Positions 44,946 through 53,940 of a stretch of DNA of 64,000 bases are shown in pieces (within the stretch, counting starts at the first letter, position 1; each line of letters starts with the position of its first letter). Under the pieces are notes generated by a model. That model was not told the DNA's origin, did not search any database, and saw nothing but the letters and a program-made list of their open reading frames with translations. The stretch comes from Strigamia acuminata (lineage: Eukaryota; Arthropoda; Chilopoda; Geophilomorpha; Linotaeniidae): contig OX442314.1 of assembly GCA_949358305.1 (NCBI GenBank), forward strand, positions 18,531,060 through 18,595,059. Reading direction: 5' to 3'. A program made the translations under genes and the position numbers.

Positions 44946-46373
44946 TCATCCCACGCCCAAAAACTGCTTGCACTTTAACAAACTTGGCCCGCCAAGTGGC
45001 TTGGTTAGCATGTCTGCTGGCATGTCCGCCCCTGGCATGTGCACGACTCGTACTCGGTCAGTTTCCACCTTGGATTTTATCAGGTGATACTTCCGGTTTA
45101 AATACTTGGTCCTGACCCGCTGGATGCCGTCCTGAAGCATCTGGACTGCAGATTGGTTGTCGTTGAAGAGAAGAACTTCTTCATCCCTCGCAGCATCCAA
45201 GTCCTTCAAAACCGATCTTGTCCACACCAGGTCCTTAACTCCGTCCGAGATCGCGTCTAATTCACTTTCACAAGATGATTGTGCCACGTCCGGCTGTTTC
45301 TTGCATTTCCAGTTAATTAGAGATTCTCCATCTCTAATTACGAATCCGGCAAAAGTCCTTGCATCGGCTGTCGAATCCCAGCTTGAGTCGACATATCCGT
45401 GCAGTCGTGACTCGCCTCTCTTGTAAGTTAGTTTGTGATCTTGGGTTCCGCGAACGTATCTGAGAACGCGTTTCGCCGTTGCCAAATGAATCTCTCTCGG
45501 ATCGCTGTTGAATCTTGACAACGAGCTCACAGGATAACTTAAGTCGGGTCTGGTGCTTGTAGCCAAATACATAAGACTTCCAATTACTTCTTGATACAGC
45601 GTTCGATCCACTGGTTTGCTCTCGTCGTACTCATCAAGTTTGAGTCCCAGTTCGCATGGTGTTGCAGTCGGATTACACTTGTCCAATCCGAATCTTTTCA
45701 AAATCTTGTCAGTGTATTTCCTCTGAAAAAGCCTTATCTCGTCCCCTTCTTGCTCTACTTCCAGTCCCAATATGTATTTTAATTTTCCCATTTCTACTAT
45801 TTCCACGCATGCATTCAGTTCTTTCATTTTCCTGTTGCGTGTCGCGCTATCCGAACTTGCCGTAATCAGGTCGTCAACGTAAACTCCCATAATTATGAAT
45901 CCTTGTTTGTCTTTGAACAAATATAGACATGGGTCATCCGGTTGTCTTATAAAACCAGCTTCGGTTAGAACTTCGTGCAATTTTTCATTCCAGCATCTCC
46001 CAGCCTGTTTGAGACCGTACAAACTCTTTATAATCAAGCAAACATAACCCTTTCCTCCTATCTCGAAGCCTTCCGGTTGTTCCATATAAACTTGTTCTTT
46101 TAAGTCACCATGAAGGTAAGCTGTTTTAACGTCGTGTTGGTCTACCAATAGATCCTTCTTAGCTGCTACGTTGAGTAAGGTCCTCAATGACTCAATCCTT
46201 ACTACGGGTGAAAAAGTTTGATCGTAATCTGTGCCTGGCCTTTGTCCACATCCGACCGCTACTAAACGTGCTTTGTAGCGACTTATGGTTCCGTCGGGGT
46301 TGGTTTTGATACGGAAAACCCATTTGGACTTAATTGTCTTCACTCCTTTAGGCCTTTTCACAACTTTCCACAC
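44946..46373 (-). CDS. Copia-2 pol, C-terminal frame: reverse transcriptase and RNase H
   Basis: About 475 codons in a frame shifted relative to the upstream frame. It begins within the N-terminal part of reverse transcriptase (VWKVVKRPKG, KSKWVFRIK; no true ATG start), continues with the RT core (ARLVAVG, QPEGFE, YGLKQAG, YVDDLI) and ends with RNase H (YVDSSWDS, AQSSCESELDAI). The upstream frame overlaps it by 26 bases. Motifs are intact; only the junction is broken. Confidence 0.9.
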   Translation of the reverse strand: MWKVVKRPKGVKTIKSKWVFRIKTNPDGTISRYKARLVAVGCGQRPGTDYDQTFSPVVRIESLRTLLNVAAKKDLLVDQHDVKTAYLHGDLKEQVYMEQPEGFEIGGKGYVCLIIKSLYGLKQAGRCWNEKLHEVLTEAGFIRQPDDPCLYLFKDKQGFIIMGVYVDDLITASSDSATRNRKMKELNACVEIVEMGKLKYILGLEVEQEGDEIRLFQRKYTDKILKRFGLDKCNPTATPCELGLKLDEYDESKPVDRTLYQEVIGSLMYLATSTRPDLSYPVSSLSRFNSDPREIHLATAKRVLRYVRGTQDHKLTYKRGESRLHGYVDSSWDSTADARTFAGFVIRDGESLINWKCKKQPDVAQSSCESELDAISDGVKDLVWTRSVLKDLDAARDEEVLLFNDNQSAVQMLQDGIQRVRTKYLNRKYHLIKSKVETDRVRVVHMPGADMPADMLTKPLGGPSLLKCKQFLGVG

Positions 46374-49098
46374 TGTGTTGTCCCATCGAGTCTATCTCCT
46401 CTTGCATTGCAGCTCGCCATTTCTCTGCATCGAGTGAATTAATTGCTTCTTGGTAAGTTGTCGGTGTAAATGGTGCGTCCTCTACCTCCACCATATGCGC
46501 CTGTTCCCTCAGTCTAGTTGAACGTCGCGCGCCGCGTTGCAGTAAATCCGCTTCGTTTTGTTCTATTTTCGCTCGATTTTCCACTGCCAATATCTCTTTA
46601 GTCGCACCCGGTCTCCTCCCCTTACGAGCGGGCAACCGTTCCGGCACTCGTGCAGCAACCACTGGTGCAATTGGTGCAATTATTGGTGCATCAGGTATAT
46701 CAATTCGGTCATTTTCTTCCGCAATTGGTTCTTCTATTTCCGGAATCGGTTCTTCTATTTCCGGAATCGGTTGGACGATCGTATTGACCGGTGCATCGAT
46801 CACGTCATAAGTCACGTCTAATTCATCCAAGTTGTCCGGTTGAATTTCTTGTGATGCAGACATATTGCCCAAACGTGATTCCTCAAATACAACATCACAT
46901 GACTCAGTAATCTTCCCAGTGTGCAGCATAAAAATTCGATACGCCTTGCGTTTCGAGGAGTAGCCCATCATAATCCCCTCTTTCGTTTTGTCAGAAAGCT
47001 TGCTCTGACGAAACTTCGGTTCTAAAACATGAGCAACGCAACCAAAACGCCGTAAATAAGCAACTGTTGGTGCTTTTCCCGTCCATCGTTCATATGGTGT
47101 TATTCCATGAACGCTCGTCTTACATCTATTCCGCAGGTAAGCTGCCGTCAACATGGCTTCCCCCCAGAATTCTCGTGGCAATTTCGAACTAATTAACAAA
47201 GTTCTCATCGACTCCGTTATTGTCCGGTTCATGCGCTCGGCCGTTCCGTTACTAGCTGGTGAGTGGGCAGTTGTCAGTTCGTGATGTATTCCTTTCCGAG
47301 TGAAGAAATCATTTAAATCTTCATTCAAAAATTCGCCCCCGTTGTCAGAACGTATTCTCTTCACCTTCCGATCCATTCGTAATTCGTACTTGGCCAATAA
47401 ATCTTGAATCGCTTTCCCCGCTTCACTCTTAGCTTTTAACAACGTCACAAATACCATCCGACTGTAGTCGTCCACCGTCGTCAAAACGTAACGAGCCCCG
47501 CCAATCGTGTCAGCCGGCATTGGACCCATCAAATCCACGTGTAGCAATTCCAAAATCTCATTTGACTGTTTATACTTCACTGTACGACGTGGTATTTTGG
47601 TCGTTTTTCCCTTAATACAGTCCGTGCAATTTTCGCCTCGTGCTTCTCCGCTCCAAGTCAAGCCTCTCACCAAATTTCCTGCCATCATTTCATCCAAACT
47701 TCTAAAATTTGGGTGCCCCAAACGTTGATGCCATAAATCTCGTGTAACTGTTTGTGTTACGCACGCCTCCTCGCATGTTGCAGTGTTGGCTTCACTGCTC
47801 GCCGTTTCAATCATAAACTTGTTGTCCACACGTTGTGCAATCATCACTTCATTTCCATCTCCGTCTCGTACCGTGGCGCATTGTCGTGTGAATAACACTG
47901 TCATTTCCGCATCTACTATTTTTGGAACCGATAACAAGTTCGTTTGCAACTTTGGTACGTATAATACGTTACTCAAACGTAACCGATTTCCCGAATCGTT
48001 GTCTTCGACAACCATTTCACCTCGTCCCGGTGATTCCGCCTCGACATCACCACTCGCCAAACCAACGTTTTGTGGATACGTCTCGAAAAACTCAAAACTT
48101 TCCTTGCTTGCAACCATGTGACTCGTCGCTCCCGAGTCGACCAACCACTCTTCTCCCCTATTTATTCGGCGATTTGCCATCTTCACTCCCGTTTCACATG
48201 CATATTCTCGTTTTGGAATTGATAATTCCACTCCACCACGTGACGCATATTCGGTTGTTTTGCCCCCGCCACGTCCTCTGCTTGGTCCCCTCGTACTCGC
48301 TCCTCGACCTCGTAAATTCGTATTTCCGCGTACAGCGTCGCTCGTTTTTCCCTTGGACCAGCAGTCCCTTGCGTAGTGCCCTGTCTTGTGGCAATTATAA
48401 CATTCCACGTTATTCTTTCCCTTTGGCCTCGCCCTGTACGCATTCTCGTTGCTATCGCGATTTTTCTTTTTTTCCTTGTCTCGGTGTCTCTCTTCTTCTG
48501 ATCTCAATGCTATTCGTGCTTCTTTCAACGTCAGGTTATTATTTAGTCCCTCAAAGATCCGCACATTGTGCTCAAACTCTGCTCGTAGCCCTCGCGCCAC
48601 ATAGCTCAGCATCTCTTGATCAGTGTAAATTTTCCCGAGTTCAGCTCCCTTGCTTTTTATTGCGTCCGCGCGATTTATGTAGGTATCGACCGTTTCCTTG
48701 TCGCTCATCTTCAATTGAGCCAGTTCTACCCCGCATTTGACCACTTCAAAGTCATTTTTTGGTCCCATGTGAGCTTCAATATTTTCCCATAGCTTCTTGG
48801 CGCTCGTTTCCGTGCTATATCGAACCGCCTGTTCTCCTGAAAGCGACAGCATCAAAATTCCCATTGCCTCGTCGTTTTTTCTTTCCCAATCTTCCCAGAT
48901 AGCCCTCATCTGTCCGTAATTCGACTGTCCAAGCCGACCTTTCTCCGGTTCTTCATTTACAATTACCGTCTTCCACAGGCTCTTCATTTTCAGCACCGCA
49001 CGCAGTCTCATTTTCCACAGAAAGTAGTTTCTGTCGGTTAACCTCTCGACTGTCGTCGATGATGAAGAAACGTTTACAAACGATCCCGCTGTCTCCAT
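46348..49098 (-). CDS. Copia-2 gag-protease-integrase, N-terminal frame
   Basis: The ATG at 49096-49098 gives METAGSFV...; the frame remains open upstream but without ATG. Order: copia Gag region, CCHC knuckle (CYNCHKTGHYARDC), protease (WLVDSGATSHM), pre-integrase region (WHQRLGHPNFRSL, CTDCIKGK), DDE integrase (HVDLMGPM, RSDNGGEFL, PASNGTAERMNRT), an acidic linker with repeated IPEIEEP, and the start of reverse transcriptase, where the frame runs into a stop at 46348 after a one-base shift near 46387. Not a programmed site that I can recognise; copia elements normally have one frame. Confidence 0.92.
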   Translation of the reverse strand: METAGSFVNVSSSSTTVERLTDRNYFLWKMRLRAVLKMKSLWKTVIVNEEPEKGRLGQSNYGQMRAIWEDWERKNDEAMGILMLSLSGEQAVRYSTETSAKKLWENIEAHMGPKNDFEVVKCGVELAQLKMSDKETVDTYINRADAIKSKGAELGKIYTDQEMLSYVARGLRAEFEHNVRIFEGLNNNLTLKEARIALRSEEERHRDKEKKKNRDSNENAYRARPKGKNNVECYNCHKTGHYARDCWSKGKTSDAVRGNTNLRGRGASTRGPSRGRGGGKTTEYASRGGVELSIPKREYACETGVKMANRRINRGEEWLVDSGATSHMVASKESFEFFETYPQNVGLASGDVEAESPGRGEMVVEDNDSGNRLRLSNVLYVPKLQTNLLSVPKIVDAEMTVLFTRQCATVRDGDGNEVMIAQRVDNKFMIETASSEANTATCEEACVTQTVTRDLWHQRLGHPNFRSLDEMMAGNLVRGLTWSGEARGENCTDCIKGKTTKIPRRTVKYKQSNEILELLHVDLMGPMPADTIGGARYVLTTVDDYSRMVFVTLLKAKSEAGKAIQDLLAKYELRMDRKVKRIRSDNGGEFLNEDLNDFFTRKGIHHELTTAHSPASNGTAERMNRTITESMRTLLISSKLPREFWGEAMLTAAYLRNRCKTSVHGITPYERWTGKAPTVAYLRRFGCVAHVLEPKFRQSKLSDKTKEGIMMGYSSKRKAYRIFMLHTGKITESCDVVFEESRLGNMSASQEIQPDNLDELDVTYDVIDAPVNTIVQPIPEIEEPIPEIEEPIAEENDRIDIPDAPIIAPIAPVVAARVPERLPARKGRRPGATKEILAVENRAKIEQNEADLLQRGARRSTRLREQAHMVEVEDAPFTPTTYQEAINSLDAEKWRAAMQEEIDSMGQHSVESCEKA

Positions 49099-49236
49099 CT
49101 CTTGTCGTAATTCGCTCGTAGCAGACGACAAAAACAAATCGGGAATTAATTTCACGCCAAAAAATATCTTAAAATTGATAACTTGCGCTTTGGACCGTTT
49201 TCCTTGACCCAGCAACTCATTCCTTGATTGCCATAG

Positions 49237-49258
49237 TCGAAACCACCCTCTGCTACCA
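49237..49258 (-). other. Copia-2 primer-binding site, complementary to the 3' end of initiator-Met tRNA
   Basis: Read on the minus strand, two bases after the 5' LTR, TGGTAGCAGAGGGTGGTTTC matches the complement of the CCA end of metazoan initiator tRNA-Met with one mismatch over about 22 bases, by my recall of that tRNA. This is the standard priming mode, unlike Copia-1. Confidence 0.85.
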
Positions 49259-49260
49259 CT

Positions 49261-49418
49261 TGTTGATGATTAAAATCATAAAGTAACACACGGCATTGGA
49301 AATAACAAGATGGAATAATTTATTCGAAGTGTTGCCAACAACAAGCGCCGTAGCAACCAAAAATTGTACAACAATATTGCGCATATAGCGCTAAAAAGAA
49401 AAACCAATTACAACTACA
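49261..49418 (-). repeat. Copia-2 5' LTR
   Basis: 158 bp, same as the 3' LTR by eye; carries the start of the element as read on the minus strand. Followed on the plus strand by the second GTAAT of the target duplication. Confidence 0.95.
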
Positions 49419-49605
49419 GTAATAAGATATTGTATGATCTAAAAATAACAATTTTTCAAATACGCTTATCATAAATCACACAATTTCCGCAATAACAAGA
49501 AAATTCTCAGAAATATTTTTTTCCCGTTGCTAGTGTGAATCAGGAGAGCATATTTGTTGCACTTTAAGACTCGTCCAAGGTAATTTATCACGAATATAGG
49601 CCGAA

Positions 49606-52443
49606 ATGAAGATCGCATACGTATTCTATTTGTATCAATTCATAACCAACACTAAGTGCGCAAGCATATTACCCTGTTCTACGATTTTCTGTGCAACCCG
49701 ACAACCTGCGTGCATTTCACTAGACGAAACATGTTTATGCAGACAGCAAACACTATATTGTCCTACACTCAATCCAAACGCATTCTATTTCAACTACGAC
49801 CAATTCGCCAATACCGTTAGTTTATTTGGACAATACGGTTTCAACACAACAGTGGGCGATGCGTTGAAGTTATGGGCTCCTTATTTCGAATCATTAACGG
49901 CTCCCAATTTGTTTTTAGACGAATTTTGTGACCGTGTGAGGCAACAGGCGCCAATTGGATGTAAATCTACAAATCTTCAAGGTCAAGACGACTCGGTGGT
50001 TCTTGATTTCAACAGCTTCCCGATTATACATTCTATAAAAACATTGCAACTGGGTTTCGATTGCCTTCAAGATATTACTGGTGACATTAGTTCGAAACTG
50101 CCGAACTTGGAAGGAATTTCTCTAAATATGAATTACTTCACTAAAATCCCCGACGCAATTAAAAACTTAAACAACTTAAAAGGATTAATTTTGTCATCAA
50201 ATTACTTAAGTAATTTATCCAGAAAAATGTTCAATAACTTAACCCAAATGCAAGAACTTTACCTGAACGGAAATTGCATTATATTTATACAAGACGATAC
50301 ATTTTACGACTTACATCAACTGAAAATACTATCCTTAAGTTCTAATGGTTTGAGATCGTTACCATCGAATTTGTTGCATACAAATTTCGACTTGAAAGTG
50401 CTTGACTTGTCGTCTAATCAATTGGAAGAAATACCCGAGAGCTTCCTTCAGAAAAATCACCTACTTCGAAACTTAAACTTGAATTCCAACAAATTAACAT
50501 CGTTGAATAGAGGATTATTCTCCGCCTTAACAAAACTGAAAACCTTGAAATTGCAATACAACCGACTGTCATCGTTATCTCCCTATTTATTCCAATTCAC
50601 ATCAGAACTCGAATGGCTACACCTGGACTCCAACAATTTCAAAAAGATACCGAGTATTTACTTACGAAAACACGCTGCCACGAGCATTTCCTTAACGGAA
50701 AACAACATAATGACATTGGATTTACCCCTGACAACCCGAATACCAAACGCCAAACTCCTGGACTTGTCGTTCAATTGCATTCACAAAATTATATATAACG
50801 TATACAAGATTGGACCGATTTCATTGACATTAATTAATGATGGCGGCATTTCGAACTTGAAATGCAGAAGATGTTGCCTTCAAGATAACATCTTCCCAGA
50901 TATTTTTACCGGTGTACGGAACTCCATTGATCTATCCGACAACATGATAACACAACTAAACGTGACACTAATGACTATCCACAGAAGCCCGTCACTTGTT
51001 CAGCTAGACCTTGGAAATAATTCGATCAGTAATATTGTGATTGACAAGATGTTAGCCAGAAAATTGGATGAAAATTATCGCAGCACTAAGTTCGATTTGT
51101 TTTTTAATCCAATAAATTGCGACTGCAAGTTAATCCCATTATTTGAAATAGACGAAACTAAATTCGAATACAAATATAATGTACATTTTGAGATGGAATT
51201 TATAATGTGCAAACAACCAAACGAGTTAAAAGGAAAAACGCTGGAAATTGTGGACTGGAAAAATCTCTACTGCAAGTTTACACAAAATTGCCCTCGATCA
51301 TGCACGTGCTTCAATTTTACTTACACAAACCAAATTGTAGTGAATTGCAGCCACGCTGAGTTAACACAATTTCCACTGTATTTTGACAACACGTCAAAAA
51401 CTATAGTTTATGACTTGCAACATAATAACATAACTTCATTGCCTCGGAAGAATTCTTCAATTTGGTCAAAAATACAAAAATTAAATCTTAGTCACAACAA
51501 AATCCAATCCACTGCGAATCTTACAGTCACACACACATTAAGTCACATTGAACTGAACAACAATCATCTAACTCGTTACGAACAGTCAATTGAACATCTA
51601 TTCACAATGGATAACATTTCGAGAAGTGTCACTCTTTCCGGAAACCTTTGGCTGTGCAGTTGTGAGCTAACTCAAATGCGAAACATCATGATTAAAAGTT
51701 CAAGTCGTTTGTTGGATCTGGATAAAATGAAATGCACATTTGAAGACTCCCTATATGGTTTTAACGATCTCGATCAGTTTTGTCCACCAGATGTGTCGGA
51801 AGTAGACCTGGCATTGAGAGCGACATTGCCCGTATGTGCTTCTATTATAATCTTAATAAGTGTTTTGAGTGTCATTTTTGTTCGCCGTAAATTGCAAATC
51901 CAATATTTCTTGTTTTCTAAAGGATGGTGTTTACGTTTTGTGAGTGAAGACGATGTTGATGCTGATAAACTCTTCGATGCTTTTGTTTCTTACAGCAGTG
52001 AAGACGGTGAATGGGTTAGAGACGTTCTTGTGCAGGAATTGGAACTAAAGTCTCCATCTTACAAACTGTGTATCCACGAACGAGACTGGCCGGCCGGCGA
52101 ACTAATACCGGAGCAAATCGTACGCTCAGTAAGACATAGTCGACGCACAATCATCGTACTGACCGAGCACTTTCTCACGAGTGATTGGAGTTTGATGGAG
52201 TTTTCCGTGGCTTATCAGCAAGCTGTTAAAGATGGAATAAGACGACTTATGGTTATCATCCCCCACAAAATGCCAATCTTAGAGAATGCGCCCGATGAAT
52301 TGCGTGCATTTCTTTCAACCACTACTTACATCGAAGCAAATAAACCGCACTTTTTAAAAATACTCAGACTTTCAATGCCAAGAATAAGAAAACAAGATAA
52401 AATTTCACCACTATCAGCATCAATAATGTTGGAATCAGTGTAA
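49606..52443 (+). CDS. Toll-like receptor 2 of the cluster, intronless
   Basis: 945 residues, ATG at 49606. Same architecture as Toll-1: signal peptide (MKIAYVFYLYQFITNTKC), LRR block, cap from about 501 (NPINCDCKL), LRRNT-type cap from about 563 (CPRSCTC), short LRR block, second cap from about 681, membrane segment at about 740-760, TIR from about 788 (FDAFVSYSSEDGEWV). The box-2 loop reads ERDWPAGELI, with Ala where the three other receptors have Gly. The stop is a TAA at the position of a CAA codon in Toll-3, so its C-terminal tail is shorter by the residues that follow ESV there. The leader upstream is nearly the same as that of Toll-3. Confidence 0.95.
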   Translation: MKIAYVFYLYQFITNTKCASILPCSTIFCATRQPACISLDETCLCRQQTLYCPTLNPNAFYFNYDQFANTVSLFGQYGFNTTVGDALKLWAPYFESLTAPNLFLDEFCDRVRQQAPIGCKSTNLQGQDDSVVLDFNSFPIIHSIKTLQLGFDCLQDITGDISSKLPNLEGISLNMNYFTKIPDAIKNLNNLKGLILSSNYLSNLSRKMFNNLTQMQELYLNGNCIIFIQDDTFYDLHQLKILSLSSNGLRSLPSNLLHTNFDLKVLDLSSNQLEEIPESFLQKNHLLRNLNLNSNKLTSLNRGLFSALTKLKTLKLQYNRLSSLSPYLFQFTSELEWLHLDSNNFKKIPSIYLRKHAATSISLTENNIMTLDLPLTTRIPNAKLLDLSFNCIHKIIYNVYKIGPISLTLINDGGISNLKCRRCCLQDNIFPDIFTGVRNSIDLSDNMITQLNVTLMTIHRSPSLVQLDLGNNSISNIVIDKMLARKLDENYRSTKFDLFFNPINCDCKLIPLFEIDETKFEYKYNVHFEMEFIMCKQPNELKGKTLEIVDWKNLYCKFTQNCPRSCTCFNFTYTNQIVVNCSHAELTQFPLYFDNTSKTIVYDLQHNNITSLPRKNSSIWSKIQKLNLSHNKIQSTANLTVTHTLSHIELNNNHLTRYEQSIEHLFTMDNISRSVTLSGNLWLCSCELTQMRNIMIKSSSRLLDLDKMKCTFEDSLYGFNDLDQFCPPDVSEVDLALRATLPVCASIIILISVLSVIFVRRKLQIQYFLFSKGWCLRFVSEDDVDADKLFDAFVSYSSEDGEWVRDVLVQELELKSPSYKLCIHERDWPAGELIPEQIVRSVRHSRRTIIVLTEHFLTSDWSLMEFSVAYQQAVKDGIRRLMVIIPHKMPILENAPDELRAFLSTTTYIEANKPHFLKILRLSMPRIRKQDKISPLSASIMLESV

Positions 52444-52495
52444 AAATCGCCACCAGAACAAAATCAATAACGTCAATTACAACAAAAGTACTAAG

Positions 52496-53757
52496 CCTGG
52501 CGGCGAGCTAATAGTGGAACAAATCGTTCGTTCCATTAAAAAAAGTAGGCGCATAATCATAGTTCTAACGAAGAATTTTTTGACGAGTGGATGGAGTTTA
52601 CTGGAGTTCACTATGGTTTATCAACAATCGGTCCAAGACGGAATCAGAAGAGTGATTATTGTCATTGCTGACAAAATACTGACTTTAGAAAATGCACCTG
52701 AAAAATTATGAGCATTTCTTACAGCTACTATTATACTTACATTGCTGCGATCCGGGAGTTTTAATTACAATAAAATACTAAATGTAATAAATTACAGATT
52801 GAATGCCGTTTATAAGACTTATATCTGGCCTGGAATTATGTCTAAGGGTTATGAATAAAATACTCCATACAAGATAAGGTTAAAATCAAATAAACAATAA
52901 TTTAATCAGTAAAAATTTATACAATGAAATGAATAATGGATAAATACAAAAAGGATTTACAATAATGTAAAGCGACTATTGTCACGAAATTAAAGAAAAG
53001 CGCGTAATGGCTTGTTACTCGCGAAACACGCAAATGGCGTGTACAACAACGGCTCGTTGTTGTGATGGCAACGACGTCTTCTCCCTCGAGTACTCACACG
53101 TACGACGGCGATGGCGGTGTTTTACAGTGAACACTGGCTTCTTCTCTTCAAAGGCGTGGTGCAGTGGCGGCTGGTACACACGACGCAAACAAGTGCTGGC
53201 TTTGCACGATGGGCAAAGAAAGCACTGTTCTCAATTCACCAAAACAGAACAAAGCCAATACTTGCAGGTTTTTTGCTAAGCAGTGACAAGGTGTGTTAGG
53301 TGTTTTGTGGTGAAATCAATTTGATAATTCAAGCTTGGCACACTTCAGAGCTGCGCAACAAAAGATTGTGCAGCACAAAAATGGTTAATTAGTGCTCATT
53401 CCGGCCAAATTAGAGTGAGATGTGCTTAGGGGAGTTTTTACCCCTTAGTCACATGACTGGTTTGGCCCAAAGTAATTAAGAAAAACACAATATTTCTTAG
53501 TGGTGATAATTTTATTACTTAAAAACAATAAAAGCACACAGAGATCACCACAACATCGAGGCCTAAAAACCCCACTTCATACGAAAACTTCGGTGTTCAA
53601 TGCCAAGAATACGTGCTGAATAAATATATTTTATTTTAACCGTACCAAAATAATTATTATTCAATGTTATATATACTTAATCAGCTAAAAAAAATTGTAC
53701 TTAGATTTTGAAATTAGTGGTCATAAATCAAAAAATTAATAAAAGTAAGATGTAATA
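52496..53757 (+). pseudogene. Truncated Toll-1-type TIR relict plus its downstream spacer, split by an insertion
   Basis: From 52496 the sequence matches the TIR region of Toll-1 (from about 44175, CCTGGCGGCGAGCTAATAG) to 52742, is interrupted by an 810-bp insertion, and resumes at 53557 with the end of the TIR coding sequence and the Toll-1 3' spacer up to 53757. A CGA-to-TGA change gives a stop in the former frame, and the 5' nine-tenths of a receptor are missing. It abuts the 3' region of Toll-2 at about 52494/52495. This marks the seam of a tandem duplication that began inside the Toll-1 TIR and included a Toll-2 type gene. Confidence 0.88.
52743..53552. mobile_element. Probable solo LTR inserted in the TIR relict
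   Basis: 810 bp starting TGCTGCGATC and ending GATCACCACA, i.e. TG...CA with short imperfect inverted termini, flanked by ACAT at 52739-52742 and 53553-53556. The position is certain because the Toll-1 sequence continues across it. Size, termini and a 4-bp duplication fit a solo LTR (gypsy or BEL type rather than the copia elements here, whose LTRs are 158 and 215 bp). No internal coding region; the frames at 53007-53299 are featureless. Confidence 0.6.
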
Positions 53758-53940
53758 AGATATTGTACAATCTAAAAATAACAATTTTTCAAATACGCTT
53801 ATCATAAATCACACAATTTCCGCAATAACAAGAAAATTCTCAGAAATATTTTCCGTTGCTAGTGTGAATCAGGAGAGCATATTTGTTCTTTTTGCACTTT
53901 AAGACTCGTCCAAGGTAATTTATCACGAATATAGGCCGAA

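Larger units (their letters stand above)
44618..49418 (-). mobile_element. Ty1/copia retrotransposon (Copia-2) in the Toll-1/Toll-2 spacer
   Basis: 4.8 kb on the minus strand: 5' LTR 49261-49418, primer-binding site 49237-49258, coding region 49098-44946, polypurine tract at 44778-44795, 3' LTR 44618-44775. The target duplication GTAAT (44613-44617 and 49419-49423) is perfect and the LTRs look identical, so the insertion is young. The related spacer before Toll-3 has the same sequence with a single GTAAT (53752-53756) and no element. One frameshift separates the two reading frames of the polyprotein, so this copy is probably not autonomous. Confidence 0.95.

Noticed and set aside
47922-48740. 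272-codon frame antisense to Copia-2
   Set aside because: Shadow of the gag-integrase frame on the minus strand.
53007-53299. Open frames within the insertion in the TIR relict
   Set aside because: Short, overlapping, no domain; they lie wholly within the solo-LTR-like sequence.
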